From assembly GCA_016720595.1 (NCBI GenBank), contig JADKKI010000038.1, positions 1 to 64,000 of the forward strand: a DNA stretch of 64,000 bases, written 5' to 3'. A program made the position numbers and the translations under genes. This stretch comes from Myxococcales bacterium. Its GTDB lineage: Bacteria; Myxococcota_A; Polyangia; Haliangiales; Haliangiaceae. Within the stretch, counting starts at the first letter, position 1. Every line of letters starts with the position of its first letter. The notes beneath the pieces are model-generated. The model had not been told where the DNA came from and did not search any database. It saw only the letters and a list, made by a program, of their open reading frames with translations. Below are positions 16,212 through 26,533 of this stretch, piece by piece.

Positions 16212-18455
16212 ATGGATCGCACCGTGGGTTCACCGGTCGGCACCTCGGTGCCGCGCGTCGATGGCGTCGCGAAGGTCACCGGCCGCGCCCGCTACCTCGA
16301 TGACCTCGATGCGCCGGGCACCTGGCACGGCGCGACGGTGCGCTCGAAGGTCCCGCACGGTGTGCTCGAGGCGATCGAGCTCGATCCGGCCTTCGATTGG
16401 TCCCGCGTGGTGGTCGCCACCGCCGAGGACATCAAGGGCACCAACGTCGTCCTCCTGATCGAGGACGATCAGCCGGCGCTGGTGAAGATCGGCGCGCGCG
16501 TGATGCACGTCGACGAGCCGGTGGCGCTGGTCGCCGCACCCACCCGCGCGCTCGCCTTCGAGGCCGCGAAGCACATCACGCTCAAGATCAAGCCGCTGCC
16601 GCCGGTGTACGAGCTCGACGACGCGCTGGCCGCTCGCCAGCTGCTCTACAAGACGAACAACGTGTTCAAGCAGTTCCTGATCCGCAAGGGCCACGCGGCC
16701 GACGCGGAGCTCGAGGCGGCGTTCGCGAAGGCGGCGCTGGTGATCGAGGGCACGTACCACACGTCGCCTCAGGAGCAGATGTACATCGAGACCCAGGCGA
16801 TGATGGCGGAGTGGGACGGCACCCGCTGCTACATCGTGGGCTCGATGCAGTGCCCGTACTACGTGCACAAGGCGATGAAGGCGCTCCTCGGATGCGGGCC
16901 CGATGACGTCGTGATCACCCAGTCGGTGACCGGCGGCGGGTTCGGCGGCAAGGAGGAGTATCCCTCGATGCTCGCGGCGCACGTGGCGATCCTCGCCGGC
17001 AAGGCGAAGCACCAGGTCAAGATGGTCTACGACCGCGACGAGGACATCGCCGCCACCACGAAGCGTCACCCGTGCCGCACGCACCACCGGATGGCCGTCG
17101 ACGCTGCGGGCAACATCGTCGCCCTCGACATCGATGTGGTGATGGACGGCGGCGCGTACCTCACGCTCTCGCCCGTGGTGCTGTCGCGCGGCGTGCTGCA
17201 CGCGGCGGGGCCGTACAAGTGCCCGGTCACGCGCGTCCGCGGCCGCGTGGTGGCGACCAACCATCCACCGCACGGCGCGTTCCGCGGCTTCGGCGCGCCG
17301 CAGACCACGTTCGCGTACGAGCGGCAGATGGAGAAGCTCGCGATCGCGCGCGGTGAGGATCCACTCGCGCTGCGCTCTCGCCTCGCGCTGCGCTCGGGCG
17401 ACACCACGGCCACCGGCCAGGAGCTCGGCTTCTCGGTGGGCACCGACGAGGTGATCGGCGCGATCGCGAAGGTCGCGGGCACGCCGCCGGTCCGCGATGG
17501 CACCAGCGCCTCCGGATCGCCGATCAAGCGCGGCCGCGGCGTGTGCTTCTACTTCCACGGCGCCGGCTTCACCGGCTCGGGCGAGCAGCGGCTCGCGGGC
17601 CGCGCCACGATCGCGTTGACGACCGAGGGCACGTTCGAGGTGCGATCGAGCTCCACCGATATCGGCCAGGGCTCGATCACGATGTTCTCGCAGATCGCGG
17701 CGATGGCGCTCGGCATCGATGTCGCGCACGTCACCGTGGTCGATCCTTCCACCGCGCGCGTGCCGGACTCGGGCCCCACAGTGGCGAGCCGCACGTGCAT
17801 GGTGGTCGGCGGCCTCGTGGAGACCGGCTCGCGCGCCCTGCGCGGCAAGCTCGAGGCGTGGGCCAAGGATCACGGCCTCGCCGGCAAGTCGCTCGTGGAG
17901 ATCGGGAAGGCCCGTGCGGCGGAGGGCGAGCTCGCGGAGACCGTGCAGTACGAGCCACCACCCGGCATCCAGTGGGACGACGCGACGTACACGGGCTCGG
18001 CGTACCCGGTGTTCGGCTGGGCAGCGTGCCTCGTCGATGTCTCGGTGGATCTCGATACCTACGAGGTCGCGATCGATCGCTGCGTGCAGGCCGTGGACGT
18101 GGGCAAGGCGATCAACCCCTCGATCGTCAAGGGCCAGATCGAGGGCGGCACGTTGCAGGCGCTGGGCTGGGCGGTCCTCGAGAACGTCGTGTACAAGGAT
18201 GGCCGCGTCGCCAACGCGAACATGACCAACTGCATCGTCCCGACGTTCGCCGACGCCCCCGATCTGGAGACCATCCTGGTCGAGTGCCCGTACCCGTTCG
18301 GGCCGAGCGGTGCCAAGGGCGTGGGCGAGATCCCGATGGATGGCCCGGCCGCCGCGGTCGCGAATGCCGTCCAGAACGCGCTCGGGCTGCCGTTCGATGC
18401 GCTGCCGATCTCGCCCGAAGCGGTGCGCCTCGCATCGCGAGGAGTGCTCTCGTGA
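16212..18455 (+). CDS. Xanthine-dehydrogenase-family molybdopterin subunit
   Basis: The 747-aa large subunit of a cytoplasmic molybdenum hydroxylase has an N-terminal a/b-hammerhead domain (DGVAKVTGRARYLDD). Molybdopterin-binding blocks follow: SVTGGGFGGKEEYPSMLAAH, GAFRGFGAPQTTFAYE, DIGQGSITMFSQIAAMAL and the C-terminal GAKGVGEIPMDGPA, whose Glu is the general base of the family. There is no signal peptide. It is followed by the [2Fe-2S] subunit (GTGA overlap) and the FAD subunit (ATGA overlap), giving a complete three-subunit enzyme. The substrate (purine, aldehyde, CO or other) cannot be told. TTAGAT lies 6 nt before the ATG. Confidence 0.9.
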   Translation: MDRTVGSPVGTSVPRVDGVAKVTGRARYLDDLDAPGTWHGATVRSKVPHGVLEAIELDPAFDWSRVVVATAEDIKGTNVVLLIEDDQPALVKIGARVMHVDEPVALVAAPTRALAFEAAKHITLKIKPLPPVYELDDALAARQLLYKTNNVFKQFLIRKGHAADAELEAAFAKAALVIEGTYHTSPQEQMYIETQAMMAEWDGTRCYIVGSMQCPYYVHKAMKALLGCGPDDVVITQSVTGGGFGGKEEYPSMLAAHVAILAGKAKHQVKMVYDRDEDIAATTKRHPCRTHHRMAVDAAGNIVALDIDVVMDGGAYLTLSPVVLSRGVLHAAGPYKCPVTRVRGRVVATNHPPHGAFRGFGAPQTTFAYERQMEKLAIARGEDPLALRSRLALRSGDTTATGQELGFSVGTDEVIGAIAKVAGTPPVRDGTSASGSPIKRGRGVCFYFHGAGFTGSGEQRLAGRATIALTTEGTFEVRSSSTDIGQGSITMFSQIAAMALGIDVAHVTVVDPSTARVPDSGPTVASRTCMVVGGLVETGSRALRGKLEAWAKDHGLAGKSLVEIGKARAAEGELAETVQYEPPPGIQWDDATYTGSAYPVFGWAACLVDVSVDLDTYEVAIDRCVQAVDVGKAINPSIVKGQIEGGTLQALGWAVLENVVYKDGRVANANMTNCIVPTFADAPDLETILVECPYPFGPSGAKGVGEIPMDGPAAAVANAVQNALGLPFDALPISPEAVRLASRGVLS

Positions 18456-18934
18456 AGGTCACGCTCGACGTCAATGGCACGGAGCACGCGGTGGAGGTCT
18501 CGCCGTGGAAGCGGCTGCTCGACGTGCTGCGCGAGGATCTGCGACTGACCGGCACCAAGGAAGGCTGCGGCGAGGGCGAGTGCGGCGCGTGCACCGTGAT
18601 GCTCGACGGCGAGGCGGTGAACTCCTGCCTGGTGGCGATCGGCCAGTGCGATCGGCGCGCGGTGACCACCGTCGAGGGCCTGGCGAAGGGCGACGTGCTC
18701 CACGCCGTGCAGCGCGCCCTGGTGGCGTGTGGCGGTGCGCAGTGCGGCATCTGCACGCCGGGCATCGCGGTGTGTGCGGCACACGTGGTGGATCGCGGGC
18801 TGGTGGTCGGGCGCGATGACGCCTCGGCCCGCGCGCAGGTGCGCGAGCTGCTCGCGGGCAACATCTGCCGGTGCACGGGCTATCAGCTGATCGTCGATGC
18901 GATCGTGACGGCGGCGCGCGAGGTCGGGCGATGA
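18452..18934 (+). CDS. Xanthine-dehydrogenase-family [2Fe-2S] subunit
   Basis: The 160-aa electron-transfer subunit begins at GTG 18452, overlapping the preceding TGA. The N-terminal plant-type [2Fe-2S] cluster is bound by GCGEGECGACTVMLDGE plus a later Cys (VNSCLV). The C-terminal four-helix domain holds the second cluster (GAQCGICTPG and GNICRCTGYQLIV). It passes electrons from the molybdenum centre to the FAD subunit encoded next. Length and all eight ligand cysteines are normal. Confidence 0.92.
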   Translation: MKVTLDVNGTEHAVEVSPWKRLLDVLREDLRLTGTKEGCGEGECGACTVMLDGEAVNSCLVAIGQCDRRAVTTVEGLAKGDVLHAVQRALVACGGAQCGICTPGIAVCAAHVVDRGLVVGRDDASARAQVRELLAGNICRCTGYQLIVDAIVTAAREVGR

Positions 18935-19758
18935 CCAGCTACCTCCGCCCGCGTACGCTCGAGGAGGCCACGGTCGCTCGCGCCGCGTATCCCGACTGGA
19001 TGGTGCTCGCTGGCGGCACCGATCTGATGGTCAACGCGAACCACAAGCCCACGCCGCCGGGGATCCTCGATCTGTGGCGGCTCGGCGAGCTCGGGTTCAT
19101 CCGCGTCGAGGGCGACGCGATCGTGATCGGCGCGGGCACCACGTGGCACGAGGTCGAGCGCCACGCCGCGATCCGCGAGAAGCTGCGCCCGCTCGCGCTC
19201 GCCGCACGCGAGATCGGCGCGCTCCAGATCCAGGCGCGCGGCACGCTCGGCGGCAACGTCGGGACCTCGTCGCCGGTCGGCGACAGCCTGCCCGTACTCC
19301 TCGCGCTCGATGCGCAGATCGAGGTCGCCTCGGTCCGCGGCCGCCGCACGATCCCGTACCACGCGTACTGCACCGGCTATCGCAAGACGCAGCTCGCATC
19401 GGACGAGCTGATCGTCTCGGCGACGATTCCGTTGCCCTCGGCCGCCACCCGCACCACGTGGCGCAAGGTCGGCACGCGGCGCGCGCAATCGATCTCCAAG
19501 GTGATGGGCGCCGCGGCGATCACCCTCGATGGTGGCACCGTGGTCTCGGCACGGATCGCCCTCGGCGCGGTGGCGGATCGCCCGATGCGGATCACGGCTG
19601 TCGAAGACGCGGTACGCGGCCTGCCGCTCGCCCAGGCCGCCGATGCAGCGCGCACGGCCCTGCACACGGCGATCACGCCGATCGACGACGTGCGCTCGAC
19701 CGCGGACTACCGCCGCGGCGTGGCCGAGAACCTGGTCGCGCGGTTCTTCACCTCGTGA
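18931..19758 (+). CDS. Xanthine-dehydrogenase-family FAD-binding subunit
   Basis: The 275-aa product starts at ATG 18931 (ATGA overlap). The FAD-binding type-2 domain shows MVLAGGTDLMVNANHK, LGGNVGTSSPVGDSLPVL and YHAYCTGYRKTQLASDELI; the C-terminal CO-dehydrogenase flavoprotein domain follows (WRKVGTRRAQSISKVMGAAA). It is the medium subunit that transfers electrons to NAD or another acceptor. It is the last gene of the three-gene operon; the next gene starts 24 bp on with its own -10-like TGATCT. Confidence 0.9.
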   Translation: MTSYLRPRTLEEATVARAAYPDWMVLAGGTDLMVNANHKPTPPGILDLWRLGELGFIRVEGDAIVIGAGTTWHEVERHAAIREKLRPLALAAREIGALQIQARGTLGGNVGTSSPVGDSLPVLLALDAQIEVASVRGRRTIPYHAYCTGYRKTQLASDELIVSATIPLPSAATRTTWRKVGTRRAQSISKVMGAAAITLDGGTVVSARIALGAVADRPMRITAVEDAVRGLPLAQAADAARTALHTAITPIDDVRSTADYRRGVAENLVARFFTS

Positions 19759-19782
19759 CCTCGCGTGTCATGATCTGGCTCG

Positions 19783-21390
<1,608 letters not shown>

Positions 21391-21453
21391 CTCTGCCGGC
21401 GCCTGCCGCGCCGTGTGCTTCACCCCGCGATGCGGATGGTGTCTGATGGTGGG

Positions 21454-22506
21454 ATGCGCAGCCTGTTCGCGCTCGTCACCGTGCTCGCCGCGTGTGATCA
21501 CGCCCAGCCCCAGCAGCCACCGCTGCCGGATGCACCGCCCGATCTGAGCGTCCTCGGCATGACCCCGGAGATGGTCGACGAGACCGCCGAGTTGACGTTG
21601 ACCCGCGACACGATGCTGACGGTCAAGAACGCGAGCACCACGGTCGCCACGCCGATCGTGTTCGCGGTCGAAGGCACCACGGAGTTCGCCGTCGTCGGCA
21701 CCACCTGCGGTGTGCTCCAGCCGTTCGAGACCTGCGAGATCCAGCTCCGGTTCGCGCCCACCACCCTCGGCGTTCAACAGGGCCAGCTTCGCGTCTCGGC
21801 GGCGTCGGGCGGCGAGGTCATCAGCAGGCTCAAGGGCACGGGCCAGCTGCTCTCCGAGATCCACAGCACGCTCCTCGAAGCCACCGACGAGCTCGGCTAT
21901 GCCGCCGTCGGCCACTCGGGCACGCGGACGATCACGTACCGGCTGTCCACCACGCGCACCACGCCCACGGCGCCGCTCGCGATGTCGTTCGTGCAGAGCT
22001 ATGGGTTCGTGACGCGCTCGAACGGATGCGTGGGCCAGACCCTCGTGGCGGGCACCACGTGCGACATCGTGATCGGCTTCGATCCGCTGTTCGCCGGTCA
22101 GCGGAACACCGCGCTGCACGTGATCGCAGATCCCGGCGGCGAGCTGTACCTCCCGGTCCAGGGCTTCGGCATCGCGACCGACAACGTCGTCGAGATCACG
22201 CCGAACCAGCAGGTGTTCCCGGACACCACCGTGGGACAGACCTCGGCAACGCTGACCGCGACGGTCACCAACACCGGGGGCGTGGCGACCAACACGCTGA
22301 CCACGAAGATGACGCTACTCGACGCCGCGGAGTTCACGATCGTGACCGACACCTGCAACGGCGTGGCGCTCGCGGGCCACGCGTCGTGCACGCTGGCGCT
22401 CCAGTTTCATCCGTCGTCCGCGGGGTTCAAGTTCACGTACTGGGAGCTGATGGGCACGTCCCATCCCAACGGCACCGGTACGATGGTCGGCGGGAGCGGG
22501 ATCTAG
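21454..22506 (+). CDS. Choice-of-anchor (ASPM-SPD-2-Hydin-like) lipoprotein
   Basis: I place the start at ATG 21454 (MRSLFALVTVLAAC, lipobox LAAC); the frame is open from 21415. About 350 aa. It has three immunoglobulin-like repeats of the choice-of-anchor D type: LTLTRDTMLTVKNAS ... CGVLQPFETCEIQLRFAP, then CVGQTLVAGTTCDIVIGFDP, then CNGVALAGHASCTLALQFHP. Each repeat has the 'C..L..G..C.i...F.P' signature. Such proteins are surface or periplasmic lipoproteins common in myxobacteria. Binding partner unknown. Confidence 0.8.
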   Translation: MRSLFALVTVLAACDHAQPQQPPLPDAPPDLSVLGMTPEMVDETAELTLTRDTMLTVKNASTTVATPIVFAVEGTTEFAVVGTTCGVLQPFETCEIQLRFAPTTLGVQQGQLRVSAASGGEVISRLKGTGQLLSEIHSTLLEATDELGYAAVGHSGTRTITYRLSTTRTTPTAPLAMSFVQSYGFVTRSNGCVGQTLVAGTTCDIVIGFDPLFAGQRNTALHVIADPGGELYLPVQGFGIATDNVVEITPNQQVFPDTTVGQTSATLTATVTNTGGVATNTLTTKMTLLDAAEFTIVTDTCNGVALAGHASCTLALQFHPSSAGFKFTYWELMGTSHPNGTGTMVGGSGI

Positions 22507-22598
22507 CAGCGCCCTCGGACCGATGCGATCCGCTGAGTGTCCGAGATCGCTCACGGATCTTCGGCAAAACTTCTGCGGCGCGACGGTGTCAAACCTCC

Positions 22599-23174
22599 AT
22601 GGCCTACCGCAACGACGTCGATGCCCTCGAAGCTCGCCTCGTCGCGATCCAGGGGGAGCTCGATGACGCCACCCGCCAGCGCGACATCGCCGCACACCTG
22701 CTCGAGGAGGCCCGCGCCCGCGCCGCTGCCGAGGGCCTCGCCGCTGACTGGGCGGCCGGTGGTCCGCAGCGCCGTCGCCGCCGTCGCGCCCGCATCCTGA
22801 TCGCGACCGTGGGGTTCGCGCTCGTCGGCGGCCTCGTCACTTATCGCGTGACTCGTGATCGCGGCGCCGGAGATCAGCGAGAGGTCCTCGAGCGCTTCGC
22901 GACCTTCACCGATCAGATGTGCACGTGCCACGACAAGGCGTGTGCCGATCAGGTGATGGGCAGCATGACCACGTGGTCCATGAAGATGGCGCGCGAGCAA
23001 TCGCAGGCACCGATGGAGCTCGACGCCGCCACCCGCGAGCGCATGAGCAAGCTCGTTGAGCACTTCGGCGAGTGCATGGTGACCGCGATGGGGCCGCCCG
23101 AGCCGGCGCCGGGAGTGGTGAACGTCGATGAGGCCGTCTCCACGGGCCCGTCCCCGAATCCGCGCGGCCAGTAG
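22599..23174 (+). CDS. Single-pass membrane protein with coiled-coil N-terminus
   Basis: The 191-aa product starts at ATG 22599; upstream codons in the same frame are a shadow of the preceding gene. Residues 5-50 form a heptad-like coiled coil (VDALEARLVAIQGELDDATR, then QRDIAAHLLEEARARAAA), followed by an Arg cluster and one membrane helix (ILIATVGFALVGGLVTYRV). The outer domain contains a Cys pair (DQMCTCHDKACADQVM) and a later Cys, probably disulphide-bonded in the periplasm. The family is seen in myxobacteria without known function. Confidence 0.75.
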   Translation: MAYRNDVDALEARLVAIQGELDDATRQRDIAAHLLEEARARAAAEGLAADWAAGGPQRRRRRRARILIATVGFALVGGLVTYRVTRDRGAGDQREVLERFATFTDQMCTCHDKACADQVMGSMTTWSMKMAREQSQAPMELDAATRERMSKLVEHFGECMVTAMGPPEPAPGVVNVDEAVSTGPSPNPRGQ

Positions 23175-23175
23175 C

Positions 23176-25563
23176 TCACGCGCTGGTGACGCGCGCTTCG
23201 GGAATCCGCTGCCGCTCGCGTCGCCGGTTCCACAGGCGCAGGCCGAGCCAGGCCACGAGCGCCATGCCCGGCCACGCGAGCCACGAGGCGTGGGCCCACC
23301 ACGGGCGCTCGAACCGGAACTGGAGGAGGTGGGCGCCGGTGGCGGCGACATCGACGGCGAGGAAGTCCGGCGTGACGCGACGGATCGGGACCTCGGCGCC
23401 ATCGAGGTACGCGTGCCAGCGCGGGTGCCAGGACTCGCGCGCCATGAACGTGGTCGGGCCGGTGGTCTCGATCCGCGCGTTGAGATCGGCCTCGTCGCCG
23501 GGGGAGTCCTGACGCCACGCGCGCAGCGTCTTGCCCTGCGGCGCGGGGCCGGGTTGCCCGTAGCCGGCATAGACGAGGTGGCGATCCTTGAGCGGCATGT
23601 CGGTCCGCAGCCAGGCGAGCGAGGCCTTCCGCGCCTCGGACCGCGCGCCGGTGGGGCCATCCGGGAGCACGCCGGTGATCTGGATCGGCGAGACCAGGCC
23701 CGGCGAGGGCAGGCTGCGCACGATGTAGCCCTCGGTCTCGATCACGAGGTCGCCGACCGGCATCGTATTCGCCTTCGACTTCTCGAACAGGAGATACGGC
23801 GCATCGTAGAGCCACGCGTTCTTCGGGAAGTCGCGCACGCTCCACAGGTAGTCGTAGTTCGGGCTCGCCTGCAGCCCGCCGCCGCCCATCTGGAGGAGCG
23901 ACGGGATCCGGCCGTAGACGTAGCTGAGCAGGTTCCACCAGTGGTTCTCGCAGCCGGGGCCCACCTGCTTGCGGCCCGGCGGCGCGTGCTCGAGTGCGTC
24001 GATGATCTTCATCATCTGCGGGCGCACACTGTTCGGTTGATCCGCGAGCACGTGCACACGGTCGGCCTCGATGCGGGAGCCCGGCACGGCGACGAGGACC
24101 ACGAGCGCTGCGACCACCGCGGCGACGCCGGTGCGCACGCCGTACTGGAGCGGCTGCTTCTCGACCCAGGGGCCGGTCAGGCGGAGCGCGGCGCGGATGC
24201 TGCGGAAGATCAGGCCATCCTCGGGAGCGTTCCAGATCGTCAGCGCCATCGCATAGCCGGCGGTGCCGATGCCGAGCGCGAACATGATCTGCATCGCGCC
24301 GAGGAAGCGGACGGCCGGGATCAGATCGTCGGCGGTCTTCGGCATGTGCGGGCCGAGCCCGAGCAGGAGCGCGAACGCGAAGCCGGGGATCCACAGCCAG
24401 CGCAGGGTCTTCGCGCGGCCGAGGATCAGCGTGATCGGCAGTGCGCAGGTCAGCACGATCACGCGTCCGAAATCGAGGATCAGGCCCTTGTAGAACCACT
24501 GGCCGAGCTGGAGGAAGCCGGGCCCGACCTCGTCGTCGACGCGGTGCGGGAAGCCGCCGAACCCCTTCGCATCGACGAGCATCGTGATCCAGCCGGGGAT
24601 CGTGGCCACGCCGAGGCCGAGCCCGAGCGCGACGAGGCGCACCGGCTCGCCGAACACGTTGCCGAGCTCCGCACGCCAGGTACGGTCATCGCGGAACGTC
24701 ATCGCGATCCGCACGCCTGCGCCGATCACGAGCGCGCCGATCACGACCAGGGCATAGAGCAGCGTGGAGCGGCCGAGCACGAACCAGCCCGCGGCGACCA
24801 GCGCGCCGAGGATCACCGTCACGAGGCCGGTGAGGATCGGCGAGCGCCAGGTGGCGCGATTGACGAGCACGCCGCCGGTGACGCCGAGCGCGAGCGAGAG
24901 GCCGAGCGAGACGCCGCCGAACGGATGGCACAGGCCCACGAATGCGCCCCACACGATCGCCGGCGCGAGGCCCTTGCTCTCGCGGAGCCAGCGCACGCCG
25001 TGACCGAGCGCGAGCGGGAAGGCGGCGAGCGCCCAGGTCTGCGTGTAGAGGCCCACGGAGAACGTGCCGTCGGCGGAGAACCCCCAGCGCGACTGGCCGA
25101 TCGTGAACGAGAGCACGAACGCGGCGGCGATCGCCTGCCACGGGACCGCACCCATCAGGCGCATGCCGCGATAAGCGGCGGCCGGCGCGAGGACGAGCGG
25201 CAGGAACACGCTGAGCTGGAACCAGAACGTGTGGTGACCGAACAGCGCGGCGGGGAGCGCCGAGGCGAGCTGCGGGATCAGCTGGTAGTAGTACGCCGAC
25301 GCATAGCCGGCGTTCGCGCTCGGGTTCCAGAAGTCCCAGTCGCCGTTCGCGATGCAGTCCGCGATCCGGCGGCTCTCCGCCATGTGGAACGTGAGATCAT
25401 CGCCGGCGACCTCGCCGCGGAAGATGCCGCCGTAGATCACGCACATCGCGATCGTCAGCACGCCGAGCGCGGGCAGGGCGCCGTGCGCTGCGAGCCAGGC
25501 GGCACCGCGGTCCCAGGCGTCGGGGCCGGCGGGTGCCGGTGCTGGCCTGTCGGGCGTGCTCAC
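23176..25563 (-). CDS. Large polytopic membrane protein, GT-C/YfhO-like
   Basis: About 795 aa from GTG 25563, which overlaps the pfkB stop (GTGA); the frame is open further upstream only as a shadow of pfkB. After a short Pro-rich N-terminus there are some 11-12 hydrophobic helices, with an acidic first outer loop (GEVAGDDLTFHMAES) as in GT-C glycosyltransferases. A large hydrophilic C-terminal domain contains ESWHPRWHAYLDGAEVPIRR and TGAHLLQFRFERPWW, which matches the YfhO-type C-terminus, then a final helix. It is probably an envelope glycosyltransferase or a related enzyme with a lipid-linked donor. The link to the adjacent sugar kinase is unknown. Confidence 0.65.
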   Translation of the reverse strand: MSTPDRPAPAPAGPDAWDRGAAWLAAHGALPALGVLTIAMCVIYGGIFRGEVAGDDLTFHMAESRRIADCIANGDWDFWNPSANAGYASAYYYQLIPQLASALPAALFGHHTFWFQLSVFLPLVLAPAAAYRGMRLMGAVPWQAIAAAFVLSFTIGQSRWGFSADGTFSVGLYTQTWALAAFPLALGHGVRWLRESKGLAPAIVWGAFVGLCHPFGGVSLGLSLALGVTGGVLVNRATWRSPILTGLVTVILGALVAAGWFVLGRSTLLYALVVIGALVIGAGVRIAMTFRDDRTWRAELGNVFGEPVRLVALGLGLGVATIPGWITMLVDAKGFGGFPHRVDDEVGPGFLQLGQWFYKGLILDFGRVIVLTCALPITLILGRAKTLRWLWIPGFAFALLLGLGPHMPKTADDLIPAVRFLGAMQIMFALGIGTAGYAMALTIWNAPEDGLIFRSIRAALRLTGPWVEKQPLQYGVRTGVAAVVAALVVLVAVPGSRIEADRVHVLADQPNSVRPQMMKIIDALEHAPPGRKQVGPGCENHWWNLLSYVYGRIPSLLQMGGGGLQASPNYDYLWSVRDFPKNAWLYDAPYLLFEKSKANTMPVGDLVIETEGYIVRSLPSPGLVSPIQITGVLPDGPTGARSEARKASLAWLRTDMPLKDRHLVYAGYGQPGPAPQGKTLRAWRQDSPGDEADLNARIETTGPTTFMARESWHPRWHAYLDGAEVPIRRVTPDFLAVDVAATGAHLLQFRFERPWWAHASWLAWPGMALVAWLGLRLWNRRRERQRIPEARVTSA

Positions 25564-26501
25564 TCGAGCTCTCCGAGCAGCTCGGCGATCCGCGCATCGT
25601 CGAACTGCGGCGTGGCGCCACGGACCCCGGCGACGGCGGCGGCGTAGCGGCTCGCGGCGTGACCGGACTGTGCGAGGTCCCAGCCCATGGTCATGCCGAG
25701 CACGAGGATCGCGAGGTACGCATCGCCACACCCGACGTTGTCACCTGGCGTGGCCGCATGCACGCCCGGGATCTCGATCGCCGGGCCATCGCCATAGAGC
25801 GTGGAGCCCAGGGCGCCATGCGTCACCGCGACGACCTTGCGATTCGCGCGCAGGGCCGCGATCGGATCGCTCCACCCGAACCAGCTCGCGAGCACGGTGA
25901 GCTCGCGATCGTTGACCTTCAGCACGTCGGCGGCATCGAGCGCGAGCTTGGCAGAGGTGATCTCGTTGACCAGCGTCATCGGCTCGAGCGTGACCTTCGG
26001 CGCTGGAGGGCGTGGGCCGGGCTTCCACAGCTTGCGGAGGTTGATGTCGCAGACCTTGAGGCAGGTGTTCCCGGCGGCGGCCACGGCGCGCTGCCAGCTC
26101 GCGAGGCCTTCCGGGGTGCGCTGCGCGAGCGTGCCGAAGATCAGGACCCCGGCCTCCGCGATCGCGGTCTCGACCTGTGGGGTGCACGCGATCCGCTCCC
26201 AGGCGCGGCCGTCGAACAGCTGGTAACGCGGCTCGCCGTTCTCGACGGTGACGCCGACCTCACCCGTGGCGCGCTCGGGATCGATCTGGACCAGGGAGGT
26301 ATCGACCATCTCGGCGAGCCGGGTGGTGGCACGCCGGCCGAGGTCGTCATCGCCGACCCGGGTGACGAGCTGCGCCCAGCCGCCCGCCTGACCCAGGTGG
26401 TAGGCGACGTTGGCTGGGGCCCCACCGAGCTGGTCACCGTCGGGGAACCGGTCCCAGAGGACCTCCCCCCAGATCACCACGGCTTCGTCGCTTGTTGACA
26501 T
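25560..26501 (-). CDS. PfkB-family carbohydrate kinase, fructokinase-like
   Basis: The 313-aa cytoplasmic sugar kinase has the N-terminal signature GGAPANVAYHLGQAGG and the C-terminal ATP/anion-hole motif TPGDNVGCGDAYLAIL with the catalytic Asp retained; the usual T-x-G-A-G-D reads N-V-G-C-G-D. The start VVIWGEVLWDRFPDGDQLGG is closest to fructokinases, but ribose or nucleoside specificity cannot be excluded. It is divergent from pncB with only 32 bp between the starts, and that gap is filled by the NrtR-like dyad. It may therefore be co-regulated with NAD salvage. A membrane-protein gene is coupled downstream. Confidence 0.85.
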   Translation of the reverse strand: MSTSDEAVVIWGEVLWDRFPDGDQLGGAPANVAYHLGQAGGWAQLVTRVGDDDLGRRATTRLAEMVDTSLVQIDPERATGEVGVTVENGEPRYQLFDGRAWERIACTPQVETAIAEAGVLIFGTLAQRTPEGLASWQRAVAAAGNTCLKVCDINLRKLWKPGPRPPAPKVTLEPMTLVNEITSAKLALDAADVLKVNDRELTVLASWFGWSDPIAALRANRKVVAVTHGALGSTLYGDGPAIEIPGVHAATPGDNVGCGDAYLAILVLGMTMGWDLAQSGHAASRYAAAVAGVRGATPQFDDARIAELLGELE

Positions 26502-26509
26502 CGGTCGGT

Positions 26510-26528
26510 TAGTGTACAGATTACACTA
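26510..26528. promoter_or_regulatory. NrtR-like operator made of two divergent -10 elements
   Basis: A perfect dyad TAGTGTA (26510-26516), CAGAT spacer, TACACTA (26522-26528). The right half contains TACACT, 6 nt before the pncB GTG at 26534. The left half, read leftward, is TACACT again, 9 nt before the pfkB ATG at 26501. A repressor on this dyad would block both promoters. Because nrtR is the fourth gene of the pncB operon, NrtR is the natural candidate; GTGT/ACAC-type palindromes are what I recall for NrtR sites. No other copy was noticed in the window. Confidence 0.65.
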
Positions 26529-26533
26529 TAAAC

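Noticed and set aside
23128..25647. An 839-codon plus-strand frame opposite the large membrane protein
   Set aside because: Low-complexity charged sequence; the minus strand shows membrane helices and start/stop coupling with pfkB.
26495..26500. TTGACA as the -35 of pncB
   Set aside because: The hexamer is perfect, but the spacing to TACACT is 21 bp, too long for a usual promoter, and it lies within the pfkB start codon region. It may be coincidental.
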